A DNA stretch of 64,000 nt from an uncultured Mediterraneibacter sp. (GTDB taxonomy: Bacteria > Bacillota > Clostridia > Lachnospirales > Lachnospiraceae): NCBI GenBank assembly GCA_944377745.1, contig CALWFV010000007.1, positions 1 to 64,000 on the forward strand. Reading direction: 5' to 3'. The translations under genes and the position numbers were made by a program. Under the pieces are notes generated by a model, which did no database searches, was not told the DNA's origin, and saw nothing but the letters and a program-made list of their open reading frames with translations. Position 1 is the stretch's first letter, and each line of letters begins with the position of its first letter. Of this stretch, positions 45,063 through 54,645 are shown piece after piece.

Positions 45063-46553
45063 TTACAGGACGCTGATGAAGCGGTGGAAGGATTCGAGGC
45101 CTTCGGGGGTGCATTTGTAGACTCCGGCGTCTTCGAGTACCTGGCAGAAGACTTTTCCGACTTCCTGTTCCAGGATGTGCTCGATATTGTCTGCGTTGAC
45201 GTTCGGATAGTTCGGAAGGAACTCGTCTACCCAGTCTGTATGTTTTTCGATCTGCTCGTTGCTGCGGATATCTTTTCCTTCCAGAATGTATTCCTTCAGA
45301 AGTTCCATCTCGCCTTTCAGACGAGCCGGGAGTACGGCAAGTCCCATGACTTCGATCAGTCCGATGTTCTCCTTCTTGATGTGGTGGAGTTTTGCGTGGG
45401 GGTGATATACGCCCAGCGGATGCTCATCTGTAGTGATATTGTTGCGCAGTGTCAGATCCAGTTCATACAGATCACCGCGTTTCCTCGCAATAGGAGTGAT
45501 CGTGTTGTGAGGCGTTCCGTCTGTCTCCGCGAAGATGAAAGCGTCCTCATCCGTATACCCGCGCCATTTGCCCAGAATATGGTCGGCGAGGTCGATGACT
45601 CTCTCCACATCCTTGCTCTGAAGGCGGATGACGGAGAGGGGCCATTTCACGATGCCTGCTGTGACGTCCTCATAGCCTGTTACAGTAAAGTTCTCGATGA
45701 CAGGAGCTTTTGCCATTGCAAAAGTATAATTTCCGCCCTGGAAATGATCATGGCTTAAGATGGAACCGCCCACGATCGGAAGATCCGCATTGGATCCCAG
45801 GAAATAGTGGGGGAACAGTTTGATGAAATCGAACAGTTTTGCAAATGCCTTCCGGTCGATCTTCATCGGGATATGCTCGCCGTTGAAGACGATGCAGTGC
45901 TCATTGTAGTATACATACGGAGAATACTGGAATCCCCATTTGCTTCCCTGGATCTGGATCGGGATGATCCTGTGGTTCTCCCTTGCAGGATGATTTGCAC
46001 GTCCTGCATATCCTTCGTTCTCCATGCAGAGCTGGCATTTCGGATAGGATGCCGATTTTGCCTTTCCGGCAGCGGCGATGGCTTTCGGATCTTTTTCCGG
46101 TTTGGAAAGATTGATGGTGATGTCCAGCGTGCCGTACTGGGTGTCCACCGTCCATTTCCTGTCCTTTTTAATGCGGTAGCGACGGATATAGTCACTGTCC
46201 TGGCTGAGTTTATAGTAATACGCCGTTGCGTCTTCCGGTGACTTTTCGTATTCTTTCCAGAACTTCTCCTGGACCTGTGCAGGACGGGGCATCAGGCAGT
46301 TCATGAGACGTGTGTCAAAAAGATCTCTGTAGGTGACACTGTCCTCAATCAGCCCTCTCTTTACCGCCTCATCCAGAAGCTCGCCGAGCACATCTTCCAG
46401 GACGATATTGCTCAGATCGCAGTCTACATCCTCGTAATCATCCTCTTTCATCACATCGAGGATAAGATTAGTCGTGTAAATCCTTTCTGATTCCGGGGTG
46501 AGCCCGGTATCGATCCCGTACTGTACCAGTTTCCTGACCGCTTCATAGATCAT
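45063..46553 (-). CDS. galT: galactose-1-phosphate uridylyltransferase (Firmicutes type)
   Basis: Leloir enzyme exchanging UMP between UDP-glucose and galactose-1-phosphate; 496 aa, the large class II form of Firmicutes. Motifs CQLCMENEGYAGR, SKWGFQYSPYVYYNEH, and SHDHFQGG with the catalytic His region. The start is placed at the ATG giving MIYEAVRK (46551-46553) because AAGGAGGT lies just before it; the open frame extends further upstream into galK but without similarity. It follows galK by 46 nt in the same direction. Confidence 0.93.
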   Translation of the reverse strand: MIYEAVRKLVQYGIDTGLTPESERIYTTNLILDVMKEDDYEDVDCDLSNIVLEDVLGELLDEAVKRGLIEDSVTYRDLFDTRLMNCLMPRPAQVQEKFWKEYEKSPEDATAYYYKLSQDSDYIRRYRIKKDRKWTVDTQYGTLDITINLSKPEKDPKAIAAAGKAKSASYPKCQLCMENEGYAGRANHPARENHRIIPIQIQGSKWGFQYSPYVYYNEHCIVFNGEHIPMKIDRKAFAKLFDFIKLFPHYFLGSNADLPIVGGSILSHDHFQGGNYTFAMAKAPVIENFTVTGYEDVTAGIVKWPLSVIRLQSKDVERVIDLADHILGKWRGYTDEDAFIFAETDGTPHNTITPIARKRGDLYELDLTLRNNITTDEHPLGVYHPHAKLHHIKKENIGLIEVMGLAVLPARLKGEMELLKEYILEGKDIRSNEQIEKHTDWVDEFLPNYPNVNADNIEHILEQEVGKVFCQVLEDAGVYKCTPEGLESFHRFISVL

Positions 46554-46599
46554 TGATGTTACCTCCTTGATATTGATATTTTCAGGAAGATGAGCGGGA

Positions 46600-47772
46600 T
46601 CACTCATCAACGCGGGAAGCTCCGTCACCGATATCGACGGTGTAGAACTCCGCTTCATGTCCGACCTTTTTTTTGTATGTCTTTCCGATGCTCTCGATGA
46701 ATGTGTCCACAGCGTCATTCTTCACGATGCTTACCGTACATCCGCCGAATCCGCCGCCTGTGATACGGGAGCCGATCACGCCCGGGATATTCCAAGCCAG
46801 ATCCACAAGGATGTCGATCTCTTCACAGGAAACTTCATAGTCGTCACGCAGGGAGATGTGAGACTGGTTCATCAGTTCTCCGAATTTTGTGATATCTCCG
46901 TCTTTGAGTGCGGAAACCGCGTCGATCGTGCGCTGGTTCTCATATACGGCATGTTTTACACGTTTCAGCTGTACCGGATCCTTGATCAGATCTTTATGTG
47001 CTTCAAATTCATCCGGTGTAAGGTCACCCAGTGCCTTGATATCCAGTTCTGCCTGGAGAGCCGCCAGCGCGTCCGCGCACTCCTGGCGTCTGTCGTTGTA
47101 GGCGGAATCTACGAGGCTGTGTTTTACCTTGCTGTTTGTGATGATGATCTTTGCGTCATCAAGCACGATGGGAGCGTACTCGTACTTCATCGTGTTCGTG
47201 TCGAGGAAGATCGCGTTGTCTTTCTTTCCCATTGCGACAGCGAACTGATCCATAATGCCGCAGTTGCAGCCGTTGAAGTTGTTCTCGGAATACTGTCCGA
47301 TGAATGCAAGGTCAGTCATGGTTAAGGAATCGATCCCGAAGAGGTCTGTCAGGATCACGCCTGTTAGGACTTCAAGGGATGCAGAAGAGGACAGCCCGGA
47401 ACCGTTCGGGATATTGCCCCAGATGACCATGTCAAATCCATTATCAAGTTTGTATCCTTTCTCTTCAAACGCCCACACAACGCCGAGCGGATAGTTCGCC
47501 CAGTTGTATGCTTTCTTGTATGTAAGGTCGTCGAGAGATACCTCTACCACGTCGAAGGAATCCAGGTTCATGGAATAGAAATGGATCAGCCGGTCGTCCC
47601 TTCTGCGCGCCGCTCCATATGTGCCGAGAGTCAGTGCGCATGGAAAAACGTGACCTCCGTTGTAGTCGGTGTGCTCGCCGATCAGGTTGACGCGCCCCGG
47701 TGAAAAATAGAAGTGCGCGCCGTCTGAACTGCCGAAAAGCTCTGCAAATTTGTCAAATAACTTTTTCTTCAT
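46600..47772 (-). CDS. galK: galactokinase
   Basis: Phosphorylates alpha-D-galactose at C1; GHMP-family kinase of 390 aa. It shows the galactokinase signature GRVNLIGEHTDYNGG, ATP-binding PNGSGLSSSASLEV, NCGIMDQFAVAMGK, and the C-terminal GGGFGGCTV. AGGAGGAGAT precedes the ATG, and a TATAAT on the minus strand (47832-47837) is a likely -10. It forms an operon with galT. It completes, with lacZ and galE, a lactose/galactose route. Confidence 0.97.
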   Translation of the reverse strand: MKKKLFDKFAELFGSSDGAHFYFSPGRVNLIGEHTDYNGGHVFPCALTLGTYGAARRRDDRLIHFYSMNLDSFDVVEVSLDDLTYKKAYNWANYPLGVVWAFEEKGYKLDNGFDMVIWGNIPNGSGLSSSASLEVLTGVILTDLFGIDSLTMTDLAFIGQYSENNFNGCNCGIMDQFAVAMGKKDNAIFLDTNTMKYEYAPIVLDDAKIIITNSKVKHSLVDSAYNDRRQECADALAALQAELDIKALGDLTPDEFEAHKDLIKDPVQLKRVKHAVYENQRTIDAVSALKDGDITKFGELMNQSHISLRDDYEVSCEEIDILVDLAWNIPGVIGSRITGGGFGGCTVSIVKNDAVDTFIESIGKTYKKKVGHEAEFYTVDIGDGASRVDE

Positions 47773-47905
47773 TCTGATCTCCTCCTGAAATGTTGTGGAA
47801 AATGCTGAAACGATTGTCGCTTTCTGGTTCTATTATAAATCTCCACGGTGAAAAGAGTATATAAAAAATACGTGCAGGAACATGTAAAAATGTTGCGGGG
47901 CTGTC

Positions 47906-49624
47906 TTATTCAGATACAAAAATAACTTCACATGCTTTTCCATAAAATGCTATTCCGCATTTTACAATTTCCGTCATTCCGTCCAGACGGGGCTGTTCCA
48001 GATAACGTTTCTCTCTGATCTGATCCAGTGCCTGCCTGCATCCATTGCCCAGATTCCCATTTTCAGCATATTTAATCTCTGTGACAATACCCAGTTTTTG
48101 GGGATAAATTTCTATAACAATATCAGCATATCCTTTTCCGCTCTCACGGTTTGAGATGACTTTCCAGTCCTCCCTGCTCCGAAGAAGTCCCAGAAGAAAG
48201 CCGTGATAAAAGTTCTCCTTAAAATCCTTTCTGACAGCCGTATCCCGTAAGCTGATCGTCTCCTGGAGAAATTCTGACAGCAGCGTCTGGACAGTACCGG
48301 CGTCGGAATTCCTGAACGCTTCGCAGAAAGCATCCAGTTTCGGGCGCTCACTCCTTACTTTCAGCTGCATCCAGTTTCGGATCTGGGTCATAAAAATATT
48401 ATGGATTTCGCGATTCGGGATTACAAGCTGAAGAAAATCATCATCTGCCTCCCCGCGCTGAGTCAGATATCCAGTTGTAAACAGGACACTCCAGACATTT
48501 TCTACATCGTCGTACAATTCTTTATAAGTCAGTTCTTCGTTTATTCTTTTGTATATAGATTCCCCGGAGATCAGACGCTCAATTTCATCCCTGGTGTCAG
48601 GCTTCGCCATTTCCAAAAGATGACGGACCACGTCGTTGCTGCTTGTATTGGACCAGAAATCTTTCGGAGGGAGTGTCGGTTTTACGCGGAGCTTATTGAC
48701 ATAGCTGATCACATCCCAGGGACAATATACGTCTGTATCTCCGAAACGATAACCATCGTACCACTTTTTGATCAGCGGATATTTATCTTCCAGTCCATAA
48801 TACATGAGCATTTTACGGACTTCGGCGTCAGTGAAGCCAAAATAAGAATCACATTCCGGATCTGTGATGGAGAAGACATTAGGATTGTTCAGCCCTGTAA
48901 AAATACTTTCCTTCGATACGCGCAGGCATCCGGTCAATACGGCGAAACAGAGACTGTCGTTTGTTTTCAGAGCTTTCTCAAATATATTTCGGATGAGCAG
49001 TATGATTTCATTATAATATCCCTGTTCATTTGCTTTTGCCAGAGGGACATCATATTCATCGATCAGAATAATAACCTTTTTCCTGTAATGCTTTTCCAAC
49101 AGTGTGGAAAGAGTTTTTAAACTGTCCATTAATACGGAATCCGGCATTACGAAACTTTCTGTTCCGGTAGTGTCTACGTTTATGAGCTGTTCATACTGCT
49201 GTTTTTCCCGATCGGTCAGTTCGGCGGCATCTGACAGAAACTGAAACCGCAGTGCTTCATTGCCGATGACAGAGCACAACAGGGAACGGGCTGTAGCGTA
49301 GTCAGTTCCGTTGACCCCTTTCAGACTGATCGAGATAACAGGAAATTTCCCCATATATTCTTCGCAGAGACTGGGATTTTCAGAAATTGATAAGCCTTCA
49401 AATAAAGTCCTGTCACACCCAATCTCAAAAAAGTTTTTAAACATGCTCATATTCAGTGATTTTCCAAAACGGCGCGGGCGGGTAAAAAGATTTACTTTGC
49501 CCCATGCATTCAGAAGATCACGGATCAGACCGGTTTTATCAACATAATAGAAACCGGCAGACCGGATTTCTGCAAAGTTTTCAATACCAATCGGCAGTTT
49601 CATCCGAGCAGTTTTTTTCTCCAT
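47906..49624 (-). CDS. AAA-ATPase-like / PD-(D/E)XK nuclease-like (DUF1703) protein
   Basis: Protein of 572 aa. The N-terminal AAA-ATPase_like domain has a variant P-loop RPRRFGKSLNMSM and Walker B IILIDEYDVPL. The C-terminal DUF1703-type region carries nuclease-fold residues (ADIVIEIYP then VTEIKYA, giving D...E-x-K). These proteins occur in many copies in gut Firmicutes and Bacteroidetes; their role is not established. No inverted repeats or target duplications flank it. It is probably an accessory gene inserted next to the gal operon. Confidence 0.88.
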   Translation of the reverse strand: MEKKTARMKLPIGIENFAEIRSAGFYYVDKTGLIRDLLNAWGKVNLFTRPRRFGKSLNMSMFKNFFEIGCDRTLFEGLSISENPSLCEEYMGKFPVISISLKGVNGTDYATARSLLCSVIGNEALRFQFLSDAAELTDREKQQYEQLINVDTTGTESFVMPDSVLMDSLKTLSTLLEKHYRKKVIILIDEYDVPLAKANEQGYYNEIILLIRNIFEKALKTNDSLCFAVLTGCLRVSKESIFTGLNNPNVFSITDPECDSYFGFTDAEVRKMLMYYGLEDKYPLIKKWYDGYRFGDTDVYCPWDVISYVNKLRVKPTLPPKDFWSNTSSNDVVRHLLEMAKPDTRDEIERLISGESIYKRINEELTYKELYDDVENVWSVLFTTGYLTQRGEADDDFLQLVIPNREIHNIFMTQIRNWMQLKVRSERPKLDAFCEAFRNSDAGTVQTLLSEFLQETISLRDTAVRKDFKENFYHGFLLGLLRSREDWKVISNRESGKGYADIVIEIYPQKLGIVTEIKYAENGNLGNGCRQALDQIREKRYLEQPRLDGMTEIVKCGIAFYGKACEVIFVSE

Positions 49625-49729
49625 AAAATATCACGCCTTCCTACGGTCTTATACTCAGTACTAATTTTAACATCCGTGTAATCGAATGGCAAGTATGGCG
49701 GAACTGATGATCAGGTAAAAAAGAAAACC

Positions 49730-49758
49730 TTGTGGTAACCGGAAAAAGAAAGTATAGT
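49730..49758 (+). promoter_or_regulatory. promoter of the AraC gene at 49800
   Basis: TTGTGG (49730-49735), a 17-nt spacer and TATAGT (49753-49758), 41 nt before the start codon. Confidence 0.55.
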
Positions 49759-49799
49759 AAAAGGAGTTACTTCTGTCAGCTGCTGAAAGGATAGGAATT

Positions 49800-50639
49800 A
49801 TGGCGGATACATACAAATATTCGTATAAAGCAGGAGAGGACTTTTTGAATTCGCTCTCCGTATATAACGCAGGACATCAGAAATGCGAGCCCCAGTACCA
49901 GTGGGGTCCGGGGATAAGGGACCACTACTGTATCCATCATATCCTCTCGGGAAGGGGGTACTACACGGCGGGAAACCAGACCTTCCGGCTGGATAAGGGG
50001 GATACGTTTATCCTTTACCCGGGCGAGGAAGTGAAGTACTATGCCGATGAGGAGGAACCCTGGGAGTACGCCTGGGCAGGCTTCATGGGGACGGACGCGG
50101 CGTCCATCATACGGAGGACAGATTTCTCAAAGTCAGCGCCCTATATCAGAAAGGGCAGAATACCGGAAGAAAAGATACGGGAAGGGCTGGAGCACATTTT
50201 TGAGTTGAAGGGGAATACCTTTGAAGCAACGGTAGCCATGGCAGGAGCGCTCTACAGCCTGCTTGCCATATTCATGCATTACAGTGAGAGAGAACTGCAG
50301 GAAAAGGATATCCAGGCGGCTTATGTAGAGAAAGCGCAGACCTACATCGGGACAAATTATTCCTATCCGGTCACAGTGGAGGACGTCGCGGCGTATGTGG
50401 GGATAAGCCGCAGCCATCTGTTCCGTTCCTTCCAGACATACCTGGGAAAATCACCCAAAGAATATCTGTCAGAGTACCGGATCAGGCAGGCTTGCCATCT
50501 GCTGAAAGAGACAGACCTTTCGGTCTCCGCGATCGCGTATTCCGTCGGATTTGAGAATAACCTTTATTTCTCAAAAGCATTTAAAAAGATTAAAAAGATC
50601 AGCCCGTCTGAGTATCGGAAATCTCATCAGCCCGGCTGA
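49800..50639 (+). CDS. AraC family transcriptional regulator
   Basis: Regulator of 279 aa. The N-terminal cupin sensor has HYCIHHILSGRGYYTAG and LDKGDTFILYPGEEVKYYAD, a form common in regulators of alpha-galactoside and raffinose-type genes. The C-terminal double helix-turn-helix has VAAYVGISRSHLFRSFQ and YSVGFENNLYFSKAFKK. No sugar gene is adjacent in the same direction, so its target is unclear. About 250 nt of GC-rich sequence with no convincing gene separate it from the deacetylase. Confidence 0.88.
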   Translation: MADTYKYSYKAGEDFLNSLSVYNAGHQKCEPQYQWGPGIRDHYCIHHILSGRGYYTAGNQTFRLDKGDTFILYPGEEVKYYADEEEPWEYAWAGFMGTDAASIIRRTDFSKSAPYIRKGRIPEEKIREGLEHIFELKGNTFEATVAMAGALYSLLAIFMHYSERELQEKDIQAAYVEKAQTYIGTNYSYPVTVEDVAAYVGISRSHLFRSFQTYLGKSPKEYLSEYRIRQACHLLKETDLSVSAIAYSVGFENNLYFSKAFKKIKKISPSEYRKSHQPG

Positions 50640-50891
50640 TACCGTCCGGACGCTGCGAAACGGACAGAAGGGCTGCCCGTCTTGCCAGATAAGGGAAAAG
50701 TCCCGGGCTGTGACTCATGTCCTGGACTGTGCTTCATGTCCCGGGCGGCTCATGGCATGGATGCCGGCGCGCTTGCATAAGATTAGGAAGAGAATGCCCG
50801 GAAACGGGCGAAAGACCGGACGGAGGGGCGGGCTACGCAGAGAAAACGAAAACAAAACGGACAGGAACAAGGGGGATGGGGACGCGGGGCA

Positions 50892-51647
50892 TTGAAACGG
50901 CGGATGCAGGCGGTTGCCCTGACCTATATGTTTCTTTTTTTTCCGGTGTCGCAATATTTCAGCAGTATACTCCCGGAGACGGGAAAGGAGAGCGTGCGGA
51001 CGGATACGGAAACTGTCCGTGGAGCAAAAAGCGGCAGTAAGACCCGGGGAAACAGCGGAACCGGCATGAACGGCGGGAATGTCCCGGGACCGATGGTCGC
51101 CCTCACTTTTGACGACGGGCCTGACGCGGAATCCACCCCGCTTCTTCTGGACGGGCTTAAGGAGCGGAATGTTCAGGCCACATTCTTTGTGATCGGAGAG
51201 AATATTGAAAAAGAGGATAACTGGGAGATCATAAAAAGGATGCACGAAGAGGGGCATGAGATTGGAAACCATACCTATCATCATGCGGATCTGTCGAAAC
51301 TGAGCTATGAAGACGCCCATAAGGAACTGACGATGACCGATGAACTGATCCGGGATATCACCGGGGAAGAAACTTCTCTGGTAAGACCGCCCTTCGGCGC
51401 GTTCTCTGCGGCTCTGGCAGAGGAGATCGATAAGCTCTATGTGAAATGGACGGTGGATCCGCTGGACTGGACAACAGAAAATGTGGATGAGATCGTGCAG
51501 AGAGTAGTGACGGATGTGCAGGAAAATGATATCATTCTCCTGCACGACTGCTATGAGACCTCGGTTGAGGCGGCATTTCAGATCATTGATATCCTTCAGG
51601 CAGAGGGATACGAGTTTGTCACGGCCGACAGGCTGCTCATAGAGTAG
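50892..51647 (+). CDS. polysaccharide deacetylase (NodB homology domain), membrane-anchored
   Basis: Carbohydrate esterase 4 family protein of about 251 aa. A hydrophobic segment near the N-terminus (VALTYMFLFFPVSQYF) acts as a signal anchor, followed by a Ser/Gly/Thr-rich linker and the NodB domain: TFDDGP (metal Asp), HTYHHADL (metal His pair), RPPFG, and LLHD. Likely acts at the cell surface on peptidoglycan or another glycan. The start is uncertain: TTG 50892 is the first in-frame start and ATG 50904 the next, and neither has a clear ribosome binding site. Confidence 0.85.
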   Translation: MKRRMQAVALTYMFLFFPVSQYFSSILPETGKESVRTDTETVRGAKSGSKTRGNSGTGMNGGNVPGPMVALTFDDGPDAESTPLLLDGLKERNVQATFFVIGENIEKEDNWEIIKRMHEEGHEIGNHTYHHADLSKLSYEDAHKELTMTDELIRDITGEETSLVRPPFGAFSAALAEEIDKLYVKWTVDPLDWTTENVDEIVQRVVTDVQENDIILLHDCYETSVEAAFQIIDILQAEGYEFVTADRLLIE

Positions 51648-51723
51648 GATGAGAAGCATCCACAGAGCGAGGATTCACAGAACAGGACGGAGCATCAAAA
51701 CTATAGGAAAATGGAGTGCAAAA

Positions 51724-52446
51724 ATGTCGGAAGAATATACAAGAACAGAACTGCTGATCGGAAGAGAGGGGATGGAACGCCTGGAAGGGGCGTCGGTGCT
51801 TGTCTTCGGCGTGGGCGGTGTCGGATCCCACTGTATTGAAGCGCTGGCGAGGAGCGGAGTCGGACGCTTGACTCTTGTGGACAACGACGTCGTTTCGATA
51901 ACGAACATCAACCGCCAGTCCATTGCCCTGCACAGCACGGTGGGGCGGTATAAGACAGAGGTCATGAAAGAAAAGATCCGGGATATCAACCCGGAGATCC
52001 GTGTGGATACGTACGAGACGTTTATCCTGACCGATAATGTGGAGAGCGTGATCACCGGAAAGGAAGATTACATCATTGATGCGGTAGACACAGTGACGGC
52101 GAAGCTTGCTATCGTGCAGACAGCGCTGGAAAAAGGGATCCCGGTCATCAGCAGCATGGGGACCGGCAACAAACTGCACCCTGAACTCTTTGAGATCACT
52201 GATATATCAAAGACCAGTGTGTGTCCGCTGTGCCGTGTCATGAGAAGAGAGCTGAAGGCGCGAGGGATCGTGCATCTGAAAGTGCTCTACTCAAAGGAAA
52301 AGCCGGTGGACACGTCCAGCAGGACGACCGATGAGGATCCCGGAACGCGGCGTTCGGTTCCGGGAAGTATCTCTTTCGTGCCGCCTGTGGCGGGGCTTCT
52401 GATCGCCGGAGAGGTGATCCGGGAGCTCGCAGGGATAACAGTCTGA
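51724..52446 (+). CDS. tcdA: tRNA threonylcarbamoyladenosine dehydratase
   Basis: ThiF/MoeB/E1-like ATP-dependent enzyme that cyclises t6A37 in tRNA to ct6A; 240 aa. Motifs VFGVGGVGSHCIEALARSGVG (Rossmann), DNDVVSITNINRQ, the adenylation region, and TSVCPLCRVMR. The start at 51724 follows GGAG; the frame open from 51649 has no family similarity. Housekeeping gene, not functionally related to its neighbours. Confidence 0.92.
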   Translation: MSEEYTRTELLIGREGMERLEGASVLVFGVGGVGSHCIEALARSGVGRLTLVDNDVVSITNINRQSIALHSTVGRYKTEVMKEKIRDINPEIRVDTYETFILTDNVESVITGKEDYIIDAVDTVTAKLAIVQTALEKGIPVISSMGTGNKLHPELFEITDISKTSVCPLCRVMRRELKARGIVHLKVLYSKEKPVDTSSRTTDEDPGTRRSVPGSISFVPPVAGLLIAGEVIRELAGITV

Positions 52447-52451
52447 TCTGT

Positions 52452-53159
52452 TTATTCGTCGGAAACACGTTTTAAAATATTGCGCATGTGTTCGGACATA
52501 AAATGAGTTGCAGCAACAGGATCGTGCTTTTCCAGAGCATTATAGATCTCGTGATGATAATCGGCTCCCTCTTTGGCAAGTTCTTCGTTAAAGTAATCGC
52601 TGATCGCATCAAAACAATATCTTTTTATGACATTCAGAGACTGGATTAAAAGATCATTTTTTGATGCGGCTGCGATCGCGGAATGGAATTCCAGGTCATA
52701 TGTAGGATAAGAGAGTGTGTCGTTTTGGTTGGCATCACATGCAAGAAGTTTTTCCCTGATCGTTTTCAGGTCATTTTCATCTGCACGGACCGCCGCATAA
52801 TGTGTAGCTGAAATCTCTATACTTTCACGAAATTCTATGATCTGAGATATATTTGATTTATTGATCATAAGAAATGGAACAAGAAAATCAATATATAATC
52901 CGATCCCGGTCTCTTTGACATAATTCCCGTCACCGCGGTGGGTTTCCAGAATACCCAGCATGTTCAGATTGGCAATTGCAGAGCGGATGGTATGCCTGCT
53001 GACTTTGAGAGAATTTTTTAATTCATTTTCAGAAGGAATCTTTTCGCCCTTTTTCCAGGTCCCATTCATAATATTCTGTAATAAGACGTCAAAGGTCATT
53101 TTGGTAACACTGACTTTCGGGATTTCAGATATAGTTAAATTATCATTATTTTGGGACAT
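52452..53159 (-). CDS. GntR family regulator (FadR/FCD subfamily)
   Basis: Repressor of 235 aa. The N-terminal winged helix (WKKGEKIPSENELKNSLKVSRHTIRSAI) is followed by an all-helical FCD ligand domain with metal-binding acids and His (EFHSAIAAASKN, MSEHM). Divergent from the transporter locus at 53430. A 12-bp inverted repeat containing CTTGT-N3-ACAAG, the form of FCD-type GntR operators, lies over that promoter's start site. The likely ligand is a sugar acid or other metabolite of the imported substrate. Confidence 0.9.
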   Translation of the reverse strand: MSQNNDNLTISEIPKVSVTKMTFDVLLQNIMNGTWKKGEKIPSENELKNSLKVSRHTIRSAIANLNMLGILETHRGDGNYVKETGIGLYIDFLVPFLMINKSNISQIIEFRESIEISATHYAAVRADENDLKTIREKLLACDANQNDTLSYPTYDLEFHSAIAAASKNDLLIQSLNVIKRYCFDAISDYFNEELAKEGADYHHEIYNALEKHDPVAATHFMSEHMRNILKRVSDE

Positions 53160-53327
53160 AGTTATCTCCTTAATACATTTTGTATTCTAATTAAATGTAT
53201 ATTTTGCATACGGAAAAGTCAAGGGATTAAAAATAATTTCGTCAGAAAATAGTTTGATCAGCATGGTGAAATCAAAATACTGGGGAAAATACACAAAATA
53301 TAAAATATATTTTATGAAAAATACACA

Positions 53328-53389
53328 TTTACAACAACAATTTTGAATGTTATTCTATATTTAACTTGTTGGACAAGCAACAAGTTAAA
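53328..53389 (+). promoter_or_regulatory. promoter and GntR-type operator of the transporter locus
   Basis: TTTACA (53328-53333), a 17-nt spacer and TATTCT (53351-53356). Over the start site lies a perfect inverted repeat, TTTAACTTGTTG (53360-53371) and CAACAAGTTAAA (53378-53389), 6 nt apart. It includes CTTGTTGGACAAG, fitting the TNGTNNNACNA form. A second small palindrome, AATACA-TTT-TGTATT, lies near the GntR start at about 53173-53187. Confidence 0.75.
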
Positions 53390-53429
53390 GCACCCGAAAA
53401 AAGTCTGTGGAAATGGATCAAATAATTTT

Positions 53430-54604
53430 ATGAAAAAACAGAGAAAAATGTATGTTGCGTCATTATTACTGTCTGTTGCTGCGACATCCATAGCATCCGG
53501 GGCAATGGGAATAATGATGAATCCGGTCATTGATTTTTACAGTTTAGAATCTTCACAGGAAGGTATGATGAGCAGTTGTATCAGCGCGGGGGCACTTTTG
53601 GCTCTTGTGCTTGGAATGTTCTTCAGAAACAGAGTGATAAAAGCAGATTTTATAGTCTGGGGCGGTTTTCTTATGTCAATAATGCTGATCGCCAAAGGGG
53701 TATCTATGAGTTTTCCGGCTTTTTTAGCAGTATGTTTCCTGATGGGGGTAGGGACAGTGATCACAGATTCTTATCAGAGCGCATTCATGGCAGATATTTT
53801 GGGAGCAGAGGCAAAAAAAGGGCTGGGAATCCTGCACGGCATATTTGGAATGGCAGGATTTATCCTTCCTCTTTGCCTGAGCAGACTGTTGGAGACAAAT
53901 ACATGGCATCATGTATATCTGATGATCGGCAGTTTCAGTCTGATCCTGGTGCTCCAGTTTCTGGTTTCGACAAAAACTCTGGGCGAAAATATACCGGAAA
54001 GTACCCTGCTGGAAGAAAAATTAAGTTTTAAGCAGACTGTAATTTTTATAAAAATCCGTTTTTCAGTCTTCTCCTTCTATGTATGTTTTTGGGGGCTGCC
54101 GGACAAAATGGTATTTTAGTATGGACGGTCCGATATGTTTCGATCACACTGTCAGATCAGTATCTGGCTCCGGTCTGTCTTTCACTGTTTTGGATCGCAA
54201 CCAGTGTCAGCCGCATTTTTTCACCCCGCCTTCCGTTTTCTTCCCTGGGAATTCTGGCAGTCGGCTCTGTTCTTTCTGGAATAGGCTGGGGAATAGGAGT
54301 GTTTTCAAATACTTCTCCTGGAATATGCATTGCCTGTGTGGCAGCAGGGATGACAAGCGGATGCTGTATTCCACTGCTGCTTGGGATCGGCGCTGAATTC
54401 AGCCGTAAGGACACCGGGCTTGTTACCAGTATGTTAATGTTTGTCAAGACGGCAGGTCAGATCATCTGCCCTGTTGTGATCGCATATATCCAGTCAATCG
54501 GCGGATTGAGAAACGCAGTATATATGATAGCGCCTGTTTTTATTGCAGACGGATCAATCGCATTTATTTTAAACAGGATGAAAAAGCAGAACGCTTTTTT
54601 ATAA
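53430..54604 (+). pseudogene. MFS transporter, frameshifted at an A5 tract
   Basis: Major facilitator protein in two frames. The first runs from ATG 53430 through six helices (GAMGIMMNPVIDFY, ILHGIFGMAGFILP) to a stop at 54117-54119. The second continues through FFSLLLLCMFLGAAGQNG, VWTVRYV and IGGLRNAVYM to 54604. The break falls in the A run at 54050-54054: ATA AAA ATC should read ATA AAA AAT CCG, so one A is missing. Restored length would be about 391 aa. It could be a true mutation, slippage or a sequencing error. It lies directly after the GntR operator and before the ABC importer genes. Confidence 0.85.
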
Positions 54605-54645
54605 AAACTCACAAATCATACAAAACAAGAAAGGATGGAACAGGT

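Noticed and set aside
46554..46718. N-terminal extension of GalT into galK
   Set aside because: Overlaps galK coding sequence in another frame; AAGGAGGT fixes the start at 46553.
47795..47815. Catabolite-responsive element (cre) upstream of galK
   Set aside because: TGAAACGATTGTC lacks the base between the AA and CG of the cre consensus, so spacing does not fit.
47906..49624. Mobile element centred on the AAA/DUF1703 gene
   Set aside because: No transposase, terminal repeats or target duplication were found on either side.
50640..50891. Small genes in the gap before the deacetylase
   Set aside because: Short GC-rich open frames overlap in several registers without ribosome binding sites or recognisable sequence.
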